Assembly: GCA_036490215.1 (NCBI GenBank) | Contig: DASXEH010000093.1 | Coordinates: 111,441-175,440, forward strand | Source: JASHSH01 sp036490215 | Lineage (GTDB): Bacteria > Pseudomonadota > Alphaproteobacteria > Rhodospirillales > Magnetospirillaceae | DNA: 64,000 nucleotides | Direction of reading: 5' to 3' | Shown here: in pieces, positions 52,249 through 62,360 of the stretch | Layout: each line of letters starts with the position of its first letter | Numbering within the stretch: the stretch's first letter is position 1 | The notes under the pieces: model-generated | Databases searched by the model: none | What the model saw: only the letters and a program-made list of their open reading frames with translations | What the model was told of the DNA's origin: nothing | Translations under genes and position numbers: made by a program

Positions 52249-53786
52249 CGCTGATCCCGCCGCAGGACACGACGCCTCCCGATCACGCGGTCGAACTCGA
52301 AGTCGCGTTGATGACCAAGCATTTCGGGACGAACCATGCGCTGACCGATGTGTCGATGCGCGTGGCGCCGGGTACCGTGCACGCACTGCTGGGCGAAAAC
52401 GGAGCGGGCAAGAGTACGCTCGTGAAATGCATCATGGGTTTCTACAAGGCCGATAGCGGCGACGTGGCCGTCAACCAGCGCGGCCGCGAGATCGCCAGCC
52501 CGCGCGATGCCCATGCGTTGGGGCTTGGCATGGTCTATCAGCACTTCACCCTCGTACCGGGTATGACCGTGGCCGAGAACCTGGTTCTCGCCCGCGTGCA
52601 TCTGCCCAACGTGATCGATTGGAAGGCCGAGCGCGAGCGGCTGGCCGAGTTTCTGAGCAAGATGCCGTTGAAGGTGCCGCTCGACTCCTATGTCGCTTCG
52701 ATCGCGGCCGGCGAGAAGCAGAAAGTGGAAATTCTCAAGCAGATCTATCTGCAGCGCCGCTTCCTGATTCTCGACGAACCGACCTCGGTGCTGACACCGC
52801 AGGAGGCCGATCAAATTCTCGGCCTGTTACGCGATATGGCCCATGAAGGCCAGCACACGATTTTGATGATCACCCACAAGTTCCGCGAAGTGATGGCCTT
52901 CGCCGACGAGGTGACGGTGCTGCGCCGCGGCCGCCATGCCGGCGGCGGCGATCCGAAGAGGCTGGGCGCCGACGAGATGGCGCGCATGATGGTCGGCAGC
53001 CAAGAAATTCCCCCACCCGCGCAGCGAACCGGAACCGCCGGCAGCACGCGAATGGAGATCGCAGGGATTTGCGCCGACAATGACATCGGCGAGCCGATCG
53101 TGAAGAGCCTCGATCTGCAGGTAAAGGCTGGCGAGATCGTCGGCGTGGCCGGCGTGTCGGGCAATGGGCAGCGGCAGTTGGTCGAGGTTCTGGCCGGGCA
53201 GCGCGATGCCACCGGCGGCGAAATTCGCATCCATGGCGAAGTCTATCACGCGCGACGCGACGAGATGCGCAAGCATAAGATGGCTTGCCTGCCCGAAGAA
53301 CCGCTGAAATCCGCCAGCGTGCCGAAGATGAGCGTGGAAGCGAATATGGCGTTGCGCGCTTTTGACCGTCCGCCCTATGCACTGGGCGGCTGGTGGCTGA
53401 AGAAGGCACCCTTCCGCGAAACGGCAACCAAACTGATCGCGCGCTACAAGGTGAAGACCAACGGACCCGACGCGCCGATTGCGACGTTGTCGGGCGGCAA
53501 TGTGCAGCGCGCTGTGCTCGCGCGTGAACTCTCGACCGACGTAGAAATTTTGGTCGTGGCCAACCCGTGTTTCGGCCTCGACTTCGCCGCCGTGGCCGAT
53601 ATCCGCGCCCAGATCATCGCAGCGCGCAACCGCGGCGCGGCAGTGCTACTGGTCAGCGAAGACCTCGACGAGATTTTCGAACTGGCCGATCGCATCGTCG
53701 TCATGTTCGACGGCGCCATCGCTTTCGAGACGCCCACCGAAGCTGCCGACCGCATGGTTGTCGGCCGGCACATGGCGGGCCACTGA
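52245..53786 (+). CDS. ABC importer ATPase with two nucleotide-binding domains (BMP type)
   Basis: 513 aa. The first domain has GENGAGKST (50-58) and Walker [16 protein letters not shown], the second the shortened [11 protein letters not shown]-loop and [15 protein letters not shown] signature. This is the layout of the nucleoside importer ATPases that serve BMP systems (YufO/NupO-like). It overlaps biuH by four bases and closes the operon. Confidence 0.9.
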   Translation: MTLIPPQDTTPPDHAVELEVALMTKHFGTNHALTDVSMRVAPGTVHALLGENGAGKSTLVKCIMGFYKADSGDVAVNQRGREIASPRDAHALGLGMVYQHFTLVPGMTVAENLVLARVHLPNVIDWKAERERLAEFLSKMPLKVPLDSYVASIAAGEKQKVEILKQIYLQRRFLILDEPTSVLTPQEADQILGLLRDMAHEGQHTILMITHKFREVMAFADEVTVLRRGRHAGGGDPKRLGADEMARMMVGSQEIPPPAQRTGTAGSTRMEIAGICADNDIGEPIVKSLDLQVKAGEIVGVAGVSGNGQRQLVEVLAGQRDATGGEIRIHGEVYHARRDEMRKHKMACLPEEPLKSASVPKMSVEANMALRAFDRPPYALGGWWLKKAPFRETATKLIARYKVKTNGPDAPIATLSGGNVQRAVLARELSTDVEILVVANPCFGLDFAAVADIRAQIIAARNRGAAVLLVSEDLDEIFELADRIVVMFDGAIAFETPTEAADRMVVGRHMAGH

Positions 53787-53904
53787 CGACACGCGGCTGA
53801 CGCGCGGCCCTACTCAATAATCGTCATTCATCGGCTACAGCTATGTGGCTGAGATTGTCTCGGATTTCCCACCGCAGACGCACAATTCGATCACCATAGC
53901 TAAC

Positions 53905-53929
53905 GGAACGACCGCCACATTTTCCCGTT
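53905..53929 (+). promoter_or_regulatory. Sigma-EcfG general-stress promoter
   Basis: GGAAC (53905-53909) and CGTT (53926-53929) are 16 bp apart, a perfect consensus. The DUF4142 gene begins 20-47 bp further on. Confidence 0.75.
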
Positions 53930-53975
53930 TTCATCTCGCTCGTGCGGAATGGAATCGAGGAAGCGAGGCAAAGTC

Positions 53976-54611
53976 GTGACAGGGGAACGCTTGTGGTATC
54001 GCGGAGATGGGTTCGCCAATGTGGCCCTCTTCGCCGTGGCGATTGCATTGTTGGGCTCCGCGATCGCTTACGCGGACGATACGAAACAAGCGCAGGACAC
54101 TTTTCCCGCGGAGGTGACTACCGTGGGCGGCGCCGTCACTCCGCAAGAAATCTCCAAGCGCGATCAGGATTTCGTGAACGAAGCGGCACAGGCTGAACTG
54201 GCCATCGTTGAAGAAGCACAGCTGGTGCTGGGCCGCTCACGTCGATCCGAAATCAAAGATTTCGCTGAGTGGTCGTCCAATCATCACCAAAAATCACAGA
54301 ACCAACTGCGCTCGATCGCCATCGCCGAGGGCGTCATCATTCCGGTGACACCAGCCTATGCCGATGAACAGGACATCGCGGCGATGCGTGACGAATCGGG
54401 GGCACTCTTCGATCACGCCTATATAACCGGCGAACGTGATCGATTCCGCCACTTGATGGTGCTTTACGAGCAGGAAAGCAAACGCGGCAAAAGCGAATCG
54501 CTGCGTGCCTTCAGCGCGGCAGAGCTGCCCTATATCCGCTATCAGTTCCTGACCGCGCAGACCATCGCTGCCCTGCCCACGCCGGGCGCCGAGACGACAG
54601 CCGCCCGATAA
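53976..54611 (+). CDS. DUF4142 protein with N-terminal signal/anchor
   Basis: 211 aa from GTG 53976 (GAGG ahead); ATG 53949 would add nine residues. A signal peptide (NVALFAVAIALLGSAIAYA) leads to a ferritin-like helical DUF4142 domain: FVNEAAQAELAIVEEAQLVLGRSRRSEIKDFAEWSSNHHQKSQNQL is characteristic. Such periplasmic proteins are frequent members of the general stress regulon, and a perfect sigma-EcfG promoter lies just upstream. Biochemical role unknown. Confidence 0.85.
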   Translation: MTGERLWYRGDGFANVALFAVAIALLGSAIAYADDTKQAQDTFPAEVTTVGGAVTPQEISKRDQDFVNEAAQAELAIVEEAQLVLGRSRRSEIKDFAEWSSNHHQKSQNQLRSIAIAEGVIIPVTPAYADEQDIAAMRDESGALFDHAYITGERDRFRHLMVLYEQESKRGKSESLRAFSAAELPYIRYQFLTAQTIAALPTPGAETTAAR

Positions 54612-54638
54612 GGCAGGCGCCGGTGAGACGAGGGGCGA

Positions 54639-56321
54639 TCACGCCGCTTTGACCTCGGTCAGGAATCGGGTGACAACCGCCTTCAGGCTTTCGGACTGCT
54701 GCGCCAACTCCCGCGCCGACGCCAGCACTTGGGATGCCGCCGAACCGGTATCGTTGGCTGCCTGGCTAACGCCCGAAATGTTCGAGGTTACTTCCTGCGT
54801 GCCCGTCGAGGCCTGTTCGACATTGCGTGCGATTTCCTTCGTTGCCGAAGTCTGCTCCTCGACCGCCGAAGCAATGGTCGAGGCGATGCTGTTGACCTCG
54901 GCGATCGTCTTGCTGATGGTCTCGATCGCGGTAACGGCATCCTTGGTCGCGGTCTGAACGCCGGCGATCTGGTCGCTGATCTCTTCGGTGGCCTTGGCCG
55001 TCTGATTGGCGAGGCTCTTCACCTCGGCGGCCACCACCGCGAAACCCTTGCCCGCCTCGCCCGCGCGCGCCGCTTCGATCGTTGCGTTGAGGGCAAGAAG
55101 ATTCGTCTGATTGGCGATATCGGTGATCAGCCGCACGATTGCGCCGATCTTCTGCGACGCATCGGCCAGGCCTTGCACCATTTGATTGGCGCGCTCGGCC
55201 TCGGCCACGGCGTTGGCCGCGATCCGGCTCGACTGCGCGACCTGGCGGCTGATCTCGGCGATCGACGATGACAGTTCTTCCGTCGCACTGGCCACGGTCT
55301 GCACATTGGCCGAGGCTTCTTCGGATGCGGCCGCGACCACAGCGGATTGCTTCGTCGCTTCCTCGGCGGTTGTCGACAGCGATTGCGCCGAGGATTCCAT
55401 CTGGACCGATTGCGTCGACACGGCCTCGACCACATGGCCGATGCTGACATCGAATTCAGTCGTCAGCGCATTGACGCGGCGTACCCGCTCTTCCTTCGCC
55501 GCCTGCTCGACCTTCCGCGCTTCGGCCATCTCGTCGGTCTTAATCAGATTGTCTTTGAAAATCTGCACGGCCTTGGCCATGGCGCCGACCTCGTCCTTGC
55601 GATCGAGGCCGATGACGTCTGCGGTCAGATCATGATCGGCAAGGCGGCCCATCACCACCGTCATCACGCGCACAGGCCTGGAGACGCCACGAATGAGCGA
55701 CCATCCCAAAACGACAGCCAGCGCAATCGCTACCGCCACGGCGCCGCCGATGATGAAAACGGTCATCTTATACGTGGCCTGCGCGGCGCCCGCTTCGCCC
55801 TTGCCGGCTTCGAGATTGTATTTGATGTCGTTCTTGAGCGCGCCGGACGCGAAGTTATAGGCCTCGCGGCTTTGGCTTCCGAGGATCGCATTGCCCATCG
55901 GAATTTCGCCTTTGGTGCCGTGCTCGAACACCTTGGCCACCGAAGCCTGATACTTCACCCAGGCATCGTCGAACTGATGCATGTATTTCTCGTCGTCGGT
56001 GCCCTTTTTGATCAGGGGCTCGTAGGCCGCGCACGCGTCTTTCAGGTCGCCATAAAAGTCGGTGAGGCGTTGCGTCAACACATCGGCGTTCGCGCCCTTG
56101 ATCAGAATCTGGCTTTCGGTCGCGCGCACCTGGTTCAGCGCGATCACGATGCGCATCAGAACCGGCCCGCTCTGCAGATAATTGTCGGTAATTTCCGCCG
56201 TGTGGCTATTGATCACCCCGAGGCGATTCACCGCCGTCAGGCCCAAGGCGACGACCAGGATCAAAACAACCGCAAACGCGAAGATGACCCGTGCGGCAAT
56301 GGATGAGGCCACAAGTCTCAT
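54639..56321 (-). CDS. Methyl-accepting chemotaxis protein (4HB-HAMP-MCP)
   Basis: 560 aa. The first membrane helix ([21 protein letters not shown], 11-31) and second ([22 protein letters not shown], about 185-206) enclose a helical periplasmic sensor of the four-helix-bundle type. A HAMP domain and a long signalling coiled coil follow, with the hairpin tip [34 protein letters not shown]. It would control a CheA kinase and be methylated by CheR; no CheA is encoded here. Ligand unknown. The C-terminus lacks the pentapeptide for CheR docking. Confidence 0.92.
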   Translation of the reverse strand: MRLVASSIAARVIFAFAVVLILVVALGLTAVNRLGVINSHTAEITDNYLQSGPVLMRIVIALNQVRATESQILIKGANADVLTQRLTDFYGDLKDACAAYEPLIKKGTDDEKYMHQFDDAWVKYQASVAKVFEHGTKGEIPMGNAILGSQSREAYNFASGALKNDIKYNLEAGKGEAGAAQATYKMTVFIIGGAVAVAIALAVVLGWSLIRGVSRPVRVMTVVMGRLADHDLTADVIGLDRKDEVGAMAKAVQIFKDNLIKTDEMAEARKVEQAAKEERVRRVNALTTEFDVSIGHVVEAVSTQSVQMESSAQSLSTTAEEATKQSAVVAAASEEASANVQTVASATEELSSSIAEISRQVAQSSRIAANAVAEAERANQMVQGLADASQKIGAIVRLITDIANQTNLLALNATIEAARAGEAGKGFAVVAAEVKSLANQTAKATEEISDQIAGVQTATKDAVTAIETISKTIAEVNSIASTIASAVEEQTSATKEIARNVEQASTGTQEVTSNISGVSQAANDTGSAASQVLASARELAQQSESLKAVVTRFLTEVKAA

Positions 56322-56521
56322 GAAATCCCCCGTAGAGAACCAATCTTTGAGCCATGCCGCCTTGGGTGGCGCAGTGGCTCACCCTGACGCTATCGGGGGC
56401 TTTTTGGATTTCGATTTCGCGACGAAATGAGCCGGTTTCAGAATGTGTCTCTATATGTCACGGCACGCGATTGCATGCGCGTGCAGGCGGGCCCATGCGC
56501 TTCAAATGCAGCGTTGTCCGG

Positions 56522-57424
56522 TCAATGCGCCTTCTTCGCAACGTTGGCGATCAACTCGTCGAGGCGCGACAGGAACAATTGCAACACCGGCGAGGCATTG
56601 CCTTTGTGATAGCCGACCGCAAGCTCGATCGTCGGCGCCTCGCCCGCCAGCGGTTTACTGATCACCGACCAGGGGAGAAAATTGCGGGCATAGGCCGGCA
56701 GCAAGGCGACACCGCGGGTTGAGGCAACCAAGGACATCGCCATCGCCAGATTGTCGACCTCGTGCTCGGGCGTGATGCCGAGCTTCAGACGTTTGAGATA
56801 GGCATCGATCACCCGGCGCAGGGCAGGCGCCGTCTGCGAGACGTTGATGAAGGTCTCGCCCACAATATCCTTGGGATCGATGCGTTCGCGCTTCGCCAAG
56901 CGATGATCGCTCGGCAGGATGACCACCAGCGGCTCCCGTGCCACAACGCGGAACGCCAGATCGGCTGCACTGTCCTCGTGACGCAGAAAGGCGAGATCGA
57001 GCTTGCCGCGCATCAAAGCCTCGGCGAGATCCGGCGAATACTGGCTCGAGACGGTGACGTCGATATTGGGCAACTCGTCACGCAGAATGTGCATTGCCTC
57101 GGGCATCCAATCCATTTCCTGGCCGGTGAGGAAGCCGAGTGCGAAAGACGGCTTCGCCGGCTTGGCCACTTTGCGCGCCGCCTCGCAGGCGGCGTCGACC
57201 TGCGCGAGCGCCAGGCGCGCGTGATCGAGGAAGGCGCGCCCCGCCGGCGTCAGATCGATGCCGCGCACCGTGCGGGTCAGAAGCTGAGCCCCGACCTCGT
57301 ATTCCAGATCGCGGATCTGGCGGCTGAGCGAGGGCTGCGCTGTGTGCAGCCGCCGCTCGGCGGCAACCGTCAGGCTACCCTCCTCGGCGACCGCGACGAA
57401 ATAGCGAAGGTGGCGCAGCTCCAT
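56522..57424 (-). CDS. LysR-family transcriptional regulator
   Basis: 300 aa from ATG 57424 (MELRHLRYFVAVAEEGSLTV); ATG 57436 would add four residues. The helix-turn-helix is AAERRLHTAQPSLSRQIRDLEYEVGAQLLTR, followed by the two-lobed effector domain with FALGFLTGQEMDWMPEAM. It is divergent from a short-chain dehydrogenase gene, the classic LysR arrangement, and a good binding palindrome lies between them (57520). It probably controls the SDR gene. Confidence 0.9.
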   Translation of the reverse strand: MELRHLRYFVAVAEEGSLTVAAERRLHTAQPSLSRQIRDLEYEVGAQLLTRTVRGIDLTPAGRAFLDHARLALAQVDAACEAARKVAKPAKPSFALGFLTGQEMDWMPEAMHILRDELPNIDVTVSSQYSPDLAEALMRGKLDLAFLRHEDSAADLAFRVVAREPLVVILPSDHRLAKRERIDPKDIVGETFINVSQTAPALRRVIDAYLKRLKLGITPEHEVDNLAMAMSLVASTRGVALLPAYARNFLPWSVISKPLAGEAPTIELAVGYHKGNASPVLQLFLSRLDELIANVAKKAH

Positions 57425-57519
57425 ATCGGTTCCCATGCTTTAGAGGTATGGCTTGTCAGCCTACAAAGTCTTTTTCGCCGCCGCCAGACAAACCTAGATT
57501 TCCCTTCACGACAGCGGTT

Positions 57520-57537
57520 TTGAGGATAGTTCCTCAA
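57520..57537. promoter_or_regulatory. LysR-box palindrome between lysR and SDR genes
   Basis: TTGAGGATAGTTCCTCAA has 7-bp perfect arms and fits the T-N11-A rule for LysR regulators. It is roughly 60 bp before the SDR gene and 95 bp before the lysR start. Confidence 0.65.
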
Positions 57538-57599
57538 CGATCGACTGCCCGAGAGACCGTCCAGCCATATCGGCTGGATATGATGTGGAGGGATAGATC

Positions 57600-58346
57600 A
57601 TGGCTACGCTTTCTGGGAAAACCGCTCTCGTCACCGGCGCTTCACGCGGCATCGGGCGCTCCAGCGCTCTTGCGCTGGCCAAGGCCGGTGCGCAGGTGAT
57701 CGTCCATTACGGCCGCAACGCTGACGAAGCCGCTGCGGTGGTCTCCGAGATCCGCAAGACCGGCGGCCGCGCCGAAGCGGTCGGCGCCGATCTGGCCGCA
57801 CCCGATGGCGCGCACAAACTCGCCAAGCAAGTCCGCGCCATCGTCGGCGACCGCCTCGACATCCTGGTCGCCAATGCCGGCATCGCCAAAGCGGCGACGA
57901 TCGAGGACACGACGGTGGAAGATTTCGACGCGCTGTTCGCGGTCAATGTGCGCGCGCCGTTCTTTCTGGTGCAGCAATTGCTGCCGATCCTGAGCGAAGG
58001 CAGCAGCGTGATCCTGGTGTCATCGCTGGCCGCTCACGCCTCGGTTGGCGCGCTGTCGGCCTATTCCGCGACCAAGGGCGCCATCGACACACTGGTCAAG
58101 CACTTCGCCGCGGCGCTGGGCGAACGCGGCATCCGCGTCAACGCCATCGCCCCCGGCGTCGTCGCCACCGACATGTCGAATTTCGCTAAGACCGATGAAG
58201 GTCGCGACTACACGCTGGGCCTGCAGGCGCTGAAGCGCATCGCAGGGCCGGACGATATCGGCGACGTCACGGCCTTCCTGGCCTCGGATAATGCCCGCTG
58301 GGTCACCGGCGACACAATCCGCGTCGACGGCGGCTCGAAGCTTTGA
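57600..58346 (+). CDS. Short-chain dehydrogenase/reductase (FabG-like SDR)
   Basis: 248 aa. The classical SDR motifs are present: TGASRGIG (NAD(P) binding, residues 13-20), NAG (about 90), catalytic Ser in VSSLAAHASVG, and YSATKGA with Tyr and Lys. The C-terminal WVTGDTIRVDGGSKL is standard. It reduces or oxidises a carbonyl/alcohol with NAD(P)H. Alone beside its LysR regulator, so more likely an accessory catabolic or detoxifying enzyme than the FabG of fatty acid synthesis. Confidence 0.9.
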   Translation: MATLSGKTALVTGASRGIGRSSALALAKAGAQVIVHYGRNADEAAAVVSEIRKTGGRAEAVGADLAAPDGAHKLAKQVRAIVGDRLDILVANAGIAKAATIEDTTVEDFDALFAVNVRAPFFLVQQLLPILSEGSSVILVSSLAAHASVGALSAYSATKGAIDTLVKHFAAALGERGIRVNAIAPGVVATDMSNFAKTDEGRDYTLGLQALKRIAGPDDIGDVTAFLASDNARWVTGDTIRVDGGSKL

Positions 58347-58401
58347 GATCGCAGCGAACTCAACATCTTGTTGATCACGGCCTGAGCAGGGAAGCCGACC
58401 G

Positions 58402-58435
58402 ATCGCCGGGGCCAACCATCTCGAGCCCCGGCGAT
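58402..58435 (+). terminator. Hairpin after the SDR gene
   Basis: ATCGCCGGGG (58402-58411) pairs perfectly with CCCCGGCGAT (58426-58435), 14-nt loop, 55 bp after the SDR stop. GC-rich stem, no T-run. Confidence 0.5.
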
Positions 58436-58462
58436 AGGTACATCTACTTAGAGATGTGATTG

Positions 58463-58495
58463 CGCGTCCGATGGTAGCTATGGCCATCGGACGCG
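58463..58495. terminator. Second hairpin, 12-bp perfect stem
   Basis: CGCGTCCGATGG (58463-58474) pairs with CCATCGGACGCG (58484-58495) around a 9-nt loop and is followed by AATTTATTT. A plausible intrinsic terminator, and together with the first hairpin a double stop between the SDR and kinase genes. Confidence 0.6.
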
Positions 58496-58602
58496 AATTT
58501 ATTTCGACTTCTCGCTGCGCGGTTGACGCCGATTGCCGGGCTTAGCGATTCCACCGAGAACGATCGGCGCCGCACATGAATCATAGAAAGTAGTCCAGGT
58601 CC

Positions 58603-61368
58603 ATGAATCAGGGGCTGACATCGACTCTTCTTGCGCAGGACGGACTGAAGTCCACGCCTGTCGACGAAGATGCGGTAAGCGATGATCGCTTCCGCAACGT
58701 CTTCGAAGTGGCGGCAGCCGGTATGGCGCTCGTTGCCTTCGACGGCAGTATCCTGCAGGTCAATGGTGCATTCACGGCACTATTCGGCTACGCCACAGAT
58801 GAGGTTGTCGGCACCAAATTCGAGGCCTTGGCTGGCGCGTCCTTGCCGACCAATCTGGTCGGACAACTGAGCGACGTCATCGAGGGACTCCAAGCTTCGG
58901 CCGGGTTCGAACTCGGCTATATCCATCGCGCGCGCGGCCAGCTGATTTGGGCGCAGACGAGTATCTCGTTGCTGCAGGAAAGCGGCAAACCCTGCTGCTA
59001 TCTGTATCAATTTCGCGACTTGACGGAACGGCACAAGACCACCGCCGAATTACTCCGGCAGGAAGCGCTCTACAAAGCGACCTATCAACAGGCTCCCGTC
59101 GGCATCGCCTTTATCGACCGTGACTACAAATACGTTCACGTCAACGAAACGCTGGCGATGTATCTCGGATACAAAGCCGGCGATCTGGTCGGGCGCGTCG
59201 TGCCGGACGTTGTTCCCGATATCTGGCCGCAGGTCGAGCCTAAAATGCGCGCTGCCCTGGTTGGCGGCGAGGCGATCCGTAACTTCGAGGTCGTCGGCAA
59301 TACGCCGACGCAATTCGGTTCGCCGCGCCAGGAGTTGATCAGCTATCAGCCGGTTCGGATATTCGGCGAGATCGTCGGGCTTTCGATGACGGTGATCGAC
59401 ATCACCGAGCGTCGCACCGCCGAGGCTGCTTTGCGCCGCAACCGCGAGCACTTCGCCCTGGTGCAGAGCGTGGGCCGCATCGGTTCGACCGAAGTCAATC
59501 TGAAGACACGCGAAGCATTCTGGTCCGACGAGATTTACGATCTGTTGGGGTTGGATCGCGACTCGGTCAAACCCGGCGTCGAATCGTTCGTGATCACCGT
59601 TCATCCCGACGACCGCGCGCAACTGCTCGAGTCCAGCCTGAGAAGCCGCCGCGGCGAGGAGACCGAACCCTGCGAATTCCGCGTTCTCCGCCCCGATGGG
59701 TCGATCCGGTGGCTCTACCGCCAGAGCACTTTCCTCTACGACGACACCGGCATGCCCTCCAGCGTGGTAACGACCATTTTCGAGACCACCGAACGCAAAA
59801 CGTCGGAAGTCGAGTTGCGCCACCAGCGCGAACATCTGGCATTCGCCCAGCGCCTCGGCGGCGTCGGCAGCTGCGAAATCAACCTCAAGACTCACGAAAT
59901 CTTCTGGTCCGAGGAGACATACAATCTTTTCGGACGCGGCCTCGATTTGCCGCCCGCGAAATACGATGAATTTTTGTCGTTGATCCATCCCGACGACCGC
60001 CAACGTGTGGCAGAAGCGGTCCACACAACCCAGCAGACCCTGAATGGCGACGAAATCGAATTCCGTATCATCCGCCAGGATGGTGCGATCACATGGCTCA
60101 ACCGCAAGGTCGAGCTGGTTCGTGACGCCGACGGCTCGCCCATGACCCTATTCATTCTGAACAAGGATATCACAGCGGCGAAAGCGGTCGAGCAGCGCCG
60201 CGCCGAGCTCGAAGAGCAGCTGCGGCAGTCGCAGAAGATCGAAGCCGTCGGACGCCTGACCGGCGGCGTTGCCCATGACTTCAACAACCTGCTGACGATC
60301 ATCCTTGGCAATATCGAACTGGCGGAAGACGTCGCCGAAGAGAACACCGAGATTCGTCAATTTCTCGACGCCGCCCGATCCGCGGGGACACGCGGCGCCG
60401 ACCTCATCCATCGCCTTCTGGCGTTCTCGCGCCAGCAGCCACTGGAACCGGTGTCGTCAGACATCAACCAAATGGTTCACGGCATGGCACCGCTTTTGCG
60501 GCGGACGCTCGGGGAAACGATCAAGATCGAGCTTCACCTTGCCGTCTCGATCCGAAATGTGATCATCGATCCCAACCAGTTCGAGAGCGCGCTGCTCAAC
60601 CTGGCGGTCAACTCGCGCGACGCCATGCCGGATGGCGGCGCGCTGCACATCGAGTCGAAGGCTTTCGACGTCGACGAGGCCTATGCCGCGTCGCGCCCAG
60701 GCCTTGCACCCGGGAGTTATGTCTGTGTTTCGGTCTCCGATACCGGCACCGGCATGTCGCCTGGGGTCATCGAGCGTGCGTTCGAGCCGTTCTTCACGAC
60801 CAAAGATGTCGGCAAAGGAACCGGGCTGGGACTGAGCATGATCTATGGCTTCGTTAAGCAGTCGGGTGGCCACATCACGATCGAGAGCGAAGTGGGCGTC
60901 GGCACGACGATCTCCATGCTTCTGCCGTCGAGCGAGGACGCGATCGTCGAACCCATCGTCGCGCCTGCGCGACCTGCAGCCACGGCACCAGTGACTGAAA
61001 CGATCCTGATGGTCGAAGACGACTTCCATGTGCGCGAAGTCACCCAAACCTTCCTGGAGCGGCTGGGATATCGCGTGATCGAGGCTGGCTCGGTGGATCA
61101 AGCCTTGAAGCAGTTGTCCGCCCATCGGGACATCACGCTTTTATTGACCGACTTGATTCTGCCGGGCGGTGGCGATGGTGGCGTGCTGGCCAAGGCCGCC
61201 AAAGCGTTGCGGCCGAACCTCAAAGTCCTCTTCATGTCGGGCTACACCGAGGACGTGCTGATGGAGAACGGCCGCCTCGAGAAAGGCGTGACCCTGTTGC
61301 GCAAGCCGTTCACGCGCAACGCGCTGGCGGATGGCATCCGATCGCTGCTGACGTCGCCGCCTATTTGA
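58603..61368 (+). CDS. Multi-PAS hybrid histidine kinase (PAS x4-HisKA-HATPase-REC)
   Basis: 921 aa, soluble. Four PAS domains lie at about 25-145, 150-275, 280-400 and 405-525; the last two are PAS_3-like with the HPDDR box typical of that subtype. The phospho-His558 is in GGVAHDFNNLLTIILGNIEL, the ATPase carries DTGTGMSPGVIERAFEPFFTTK and GTGLGLSMIYGFVKQSGG, and the C-terminal receiver has Asp850 in LLLTDLILPGGGDGG. A partner response regulator is not adjacent. The 3' end overlaps the convergent pheC-like gene by eight bases. Input signal unknown, possibly redox, light or small molecules through PAS cofactors. Confidence 0.9.
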   Translation: MNQGLTSTLLAQDGLKSTPVDEDAVSDDRFRNVFEVAAAGMALVAFDGSILQVNGAFTALFGYATDEVVGTKFEALAGASLPTNLVGQLSDVIEGLQASAGFELGYIHRARGQLIWAQTSISLLQESGKPCCYLYQFRDLTERHKTTAELLRQEALYKATYQQAPVGIAFIDRDYKYVHVNETLAMYLGYKAGDLVGRVVPDVVPDIWPQVEPKMRAALVGGEAIRNFEVVGNTPTQFGSPRQELISYQPVRIFGEIVGLSMTVIDITERRTAEAALRRNREHFALVQSVGRIGSTEVNLKTREAFWSDEIYDLLGLDRDSVKPGVESFVITVHPDDRAQLLESSLRSRRGEETEPCEFRVLRPDGSIRWLYRQSTFLYDDTGMPSSVVTTIFETTERKTSEVELRHQREHLAFAQRLGGVGSCEINLKTHEIFWSEETYNLFGRGLDLPPAKYDEFLSLIHPDDRQRVAEAVHTTQQTLNGDEIEFRIIRQDGAITWLNRKVELVRDADGSPMTLFILNKDITAAKAVEQRRAELEEQLRQSQKIEAVGRLTGGVAHDFNNLLTIILGNIELAEDVAEENTEIRQFLDAARSAGTRGADLIHRLLAFSRQQPLEPVSSDINQMVHGMAPLLRRTLGETIKIELHLAVSIRNVIIDPNQFESALLNLAVNSRDAMPDGGALHIESKAFDVDEAYAASRPGLAPGSYVCVSVSDTGTGMSPGVIERAFEPFFTTKDVGKGTGLGLSMIYGFVKQSGGHITIESEVGVGTTISMLLPSSEDAIVEPIVAPARPAATAPVTETILMVEDDFHVREVTQTFLERLGYRVIEAGSVDQALKQLSAHRDITLLLTDLILPGGGDGGVLAKAAKALRPNLKVLFMSGYTEDVLMENGRLEKGVTLLRKPFTRNALADGIRSLLTSPPI

Positions 61369-62152
61369 CCCAGTGCGCCAAAACGGCTGCGAAAGCGTTG
61401 CTGCCGATCGCCTGATGCAGCCACTGATCGACAAAGTCCTTCCAGATTGGATCGCGCGGCAACAGATAGGCCTTCTCTGAAAAGTTGAAGGGCTTATCCG
61501 GATGGATCGCGCAGAGCGCCGGATGTTCCTTCTGCCATAGCCGCGTTTCGATCGCGTCGGTGATCATCAAATCGGCTTTGCCATCGATGATCTGCTGCCA
61601 GATCGTTTTGTTGTCCGGATAAACCATGATCTTCGCCTGCTTGAGCATCGCGCGGTCGAACTTCTCATTCGTGCCGCCGGGATTGGTGACGACGGTGACA
61701 TCTGGCCGGTCGATCGCCTCGAGCGTCTGGTATTTGCCTTGGTCGGCGCAGCGCGCGACCGGCGTCTTGCCGTCGACCATGAAGGGGGTGCTGAACAGCG
61801 CCGACTTCTGGCGATCGAGATTGATCGACACCCCGCCCATGGCGACGTCGTATTTATCGGCGAGCAAATCGTCCAGCATATGCGACCACGAGGTCTGAAC
61901 GAACGTCACCTTCGCGCCCAAAGCCGCACCGAGCGCATTCGCCATGTCGACATCGATGCCCTCGAACGCGTTGGTCGCGGGATTGAGATACGAGAACGGG
62001 CGGTAATCGCCAGTCATGCCGATGCGCAGGACCTTGCTCGCGAGGATCGCATCGAGATGGCTCTGTTTCGCTTCGTCAGCCCATGCGGGGAGGGCGGCGA
62101 CTGCCGACAGGGCAAAGAGGCAAGCGGCAAAGCGACGACTAAATTTAGTCAC
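61361..62152 (-). CDS. pheC: Periplasmic cyclohexadienyl-dehydratase-like / amino-acid-type binding protein
   Basis: 263 aa from GTG 62152, because the signal peptide (RRFAACLFALSAVAALPAWA) starts there; longer frames upstream have no similarity. The fold is that of ABC amino-acid-binding proteins: VLRIGMTGDYRPFSYLNPATNAFEGIDVDMANALG, CADQGKYQTL and TVVTNPGGTNEKFDRAML. The last motif and overall sequence are most like PheC, a periplasmic arogenate/prephenate dehydratase that evolved from this family. No transporter genes adjoin, which supports an enzyme. Transport role remains possible. Confidence 0.72.
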   Translation of the reverse strand: MTKFSRRFAACLFALSAVAALPAWADEAKQSHLDAILASKVLRIGMTGDYRPFSYLNPATNAFEGIDVDMANALGAALGAKVTFVQTSWSHMLDDLLADKYDVAMGGVSINLDRQKSALFSTPFMVDGKTPVARCADQGKYQTLEAIDRPDVTVVTNPGGTNEKFDRAMLKQAKIMVYPDNKTIWQQIIDGKADLMITDAIETRLWQKEHPALCAIHPDKPFNFSEKAYLLPRDPIWKDFVDQWLHQAIGSNAFAAVLAHWVK

Positions 62153-62360
62153 GGGAGGGCCTCTCGTTATTGGTTGGTCGGATATGATTCGATCAATGCG
62201 CCACAACTTTACCACAAGCCCCATCCCCTTATTGCAGTCGATCATCTTGAACGGCCTCCTTGCGCACCGTAGGTGACTTGAAGGCTGCGGCATCGCGTCC
62301 CTGCCTGCCGAAGACACTGCGCGGAGTCCGACACTGACCAAGCAATCGCCCAAGATAGTC

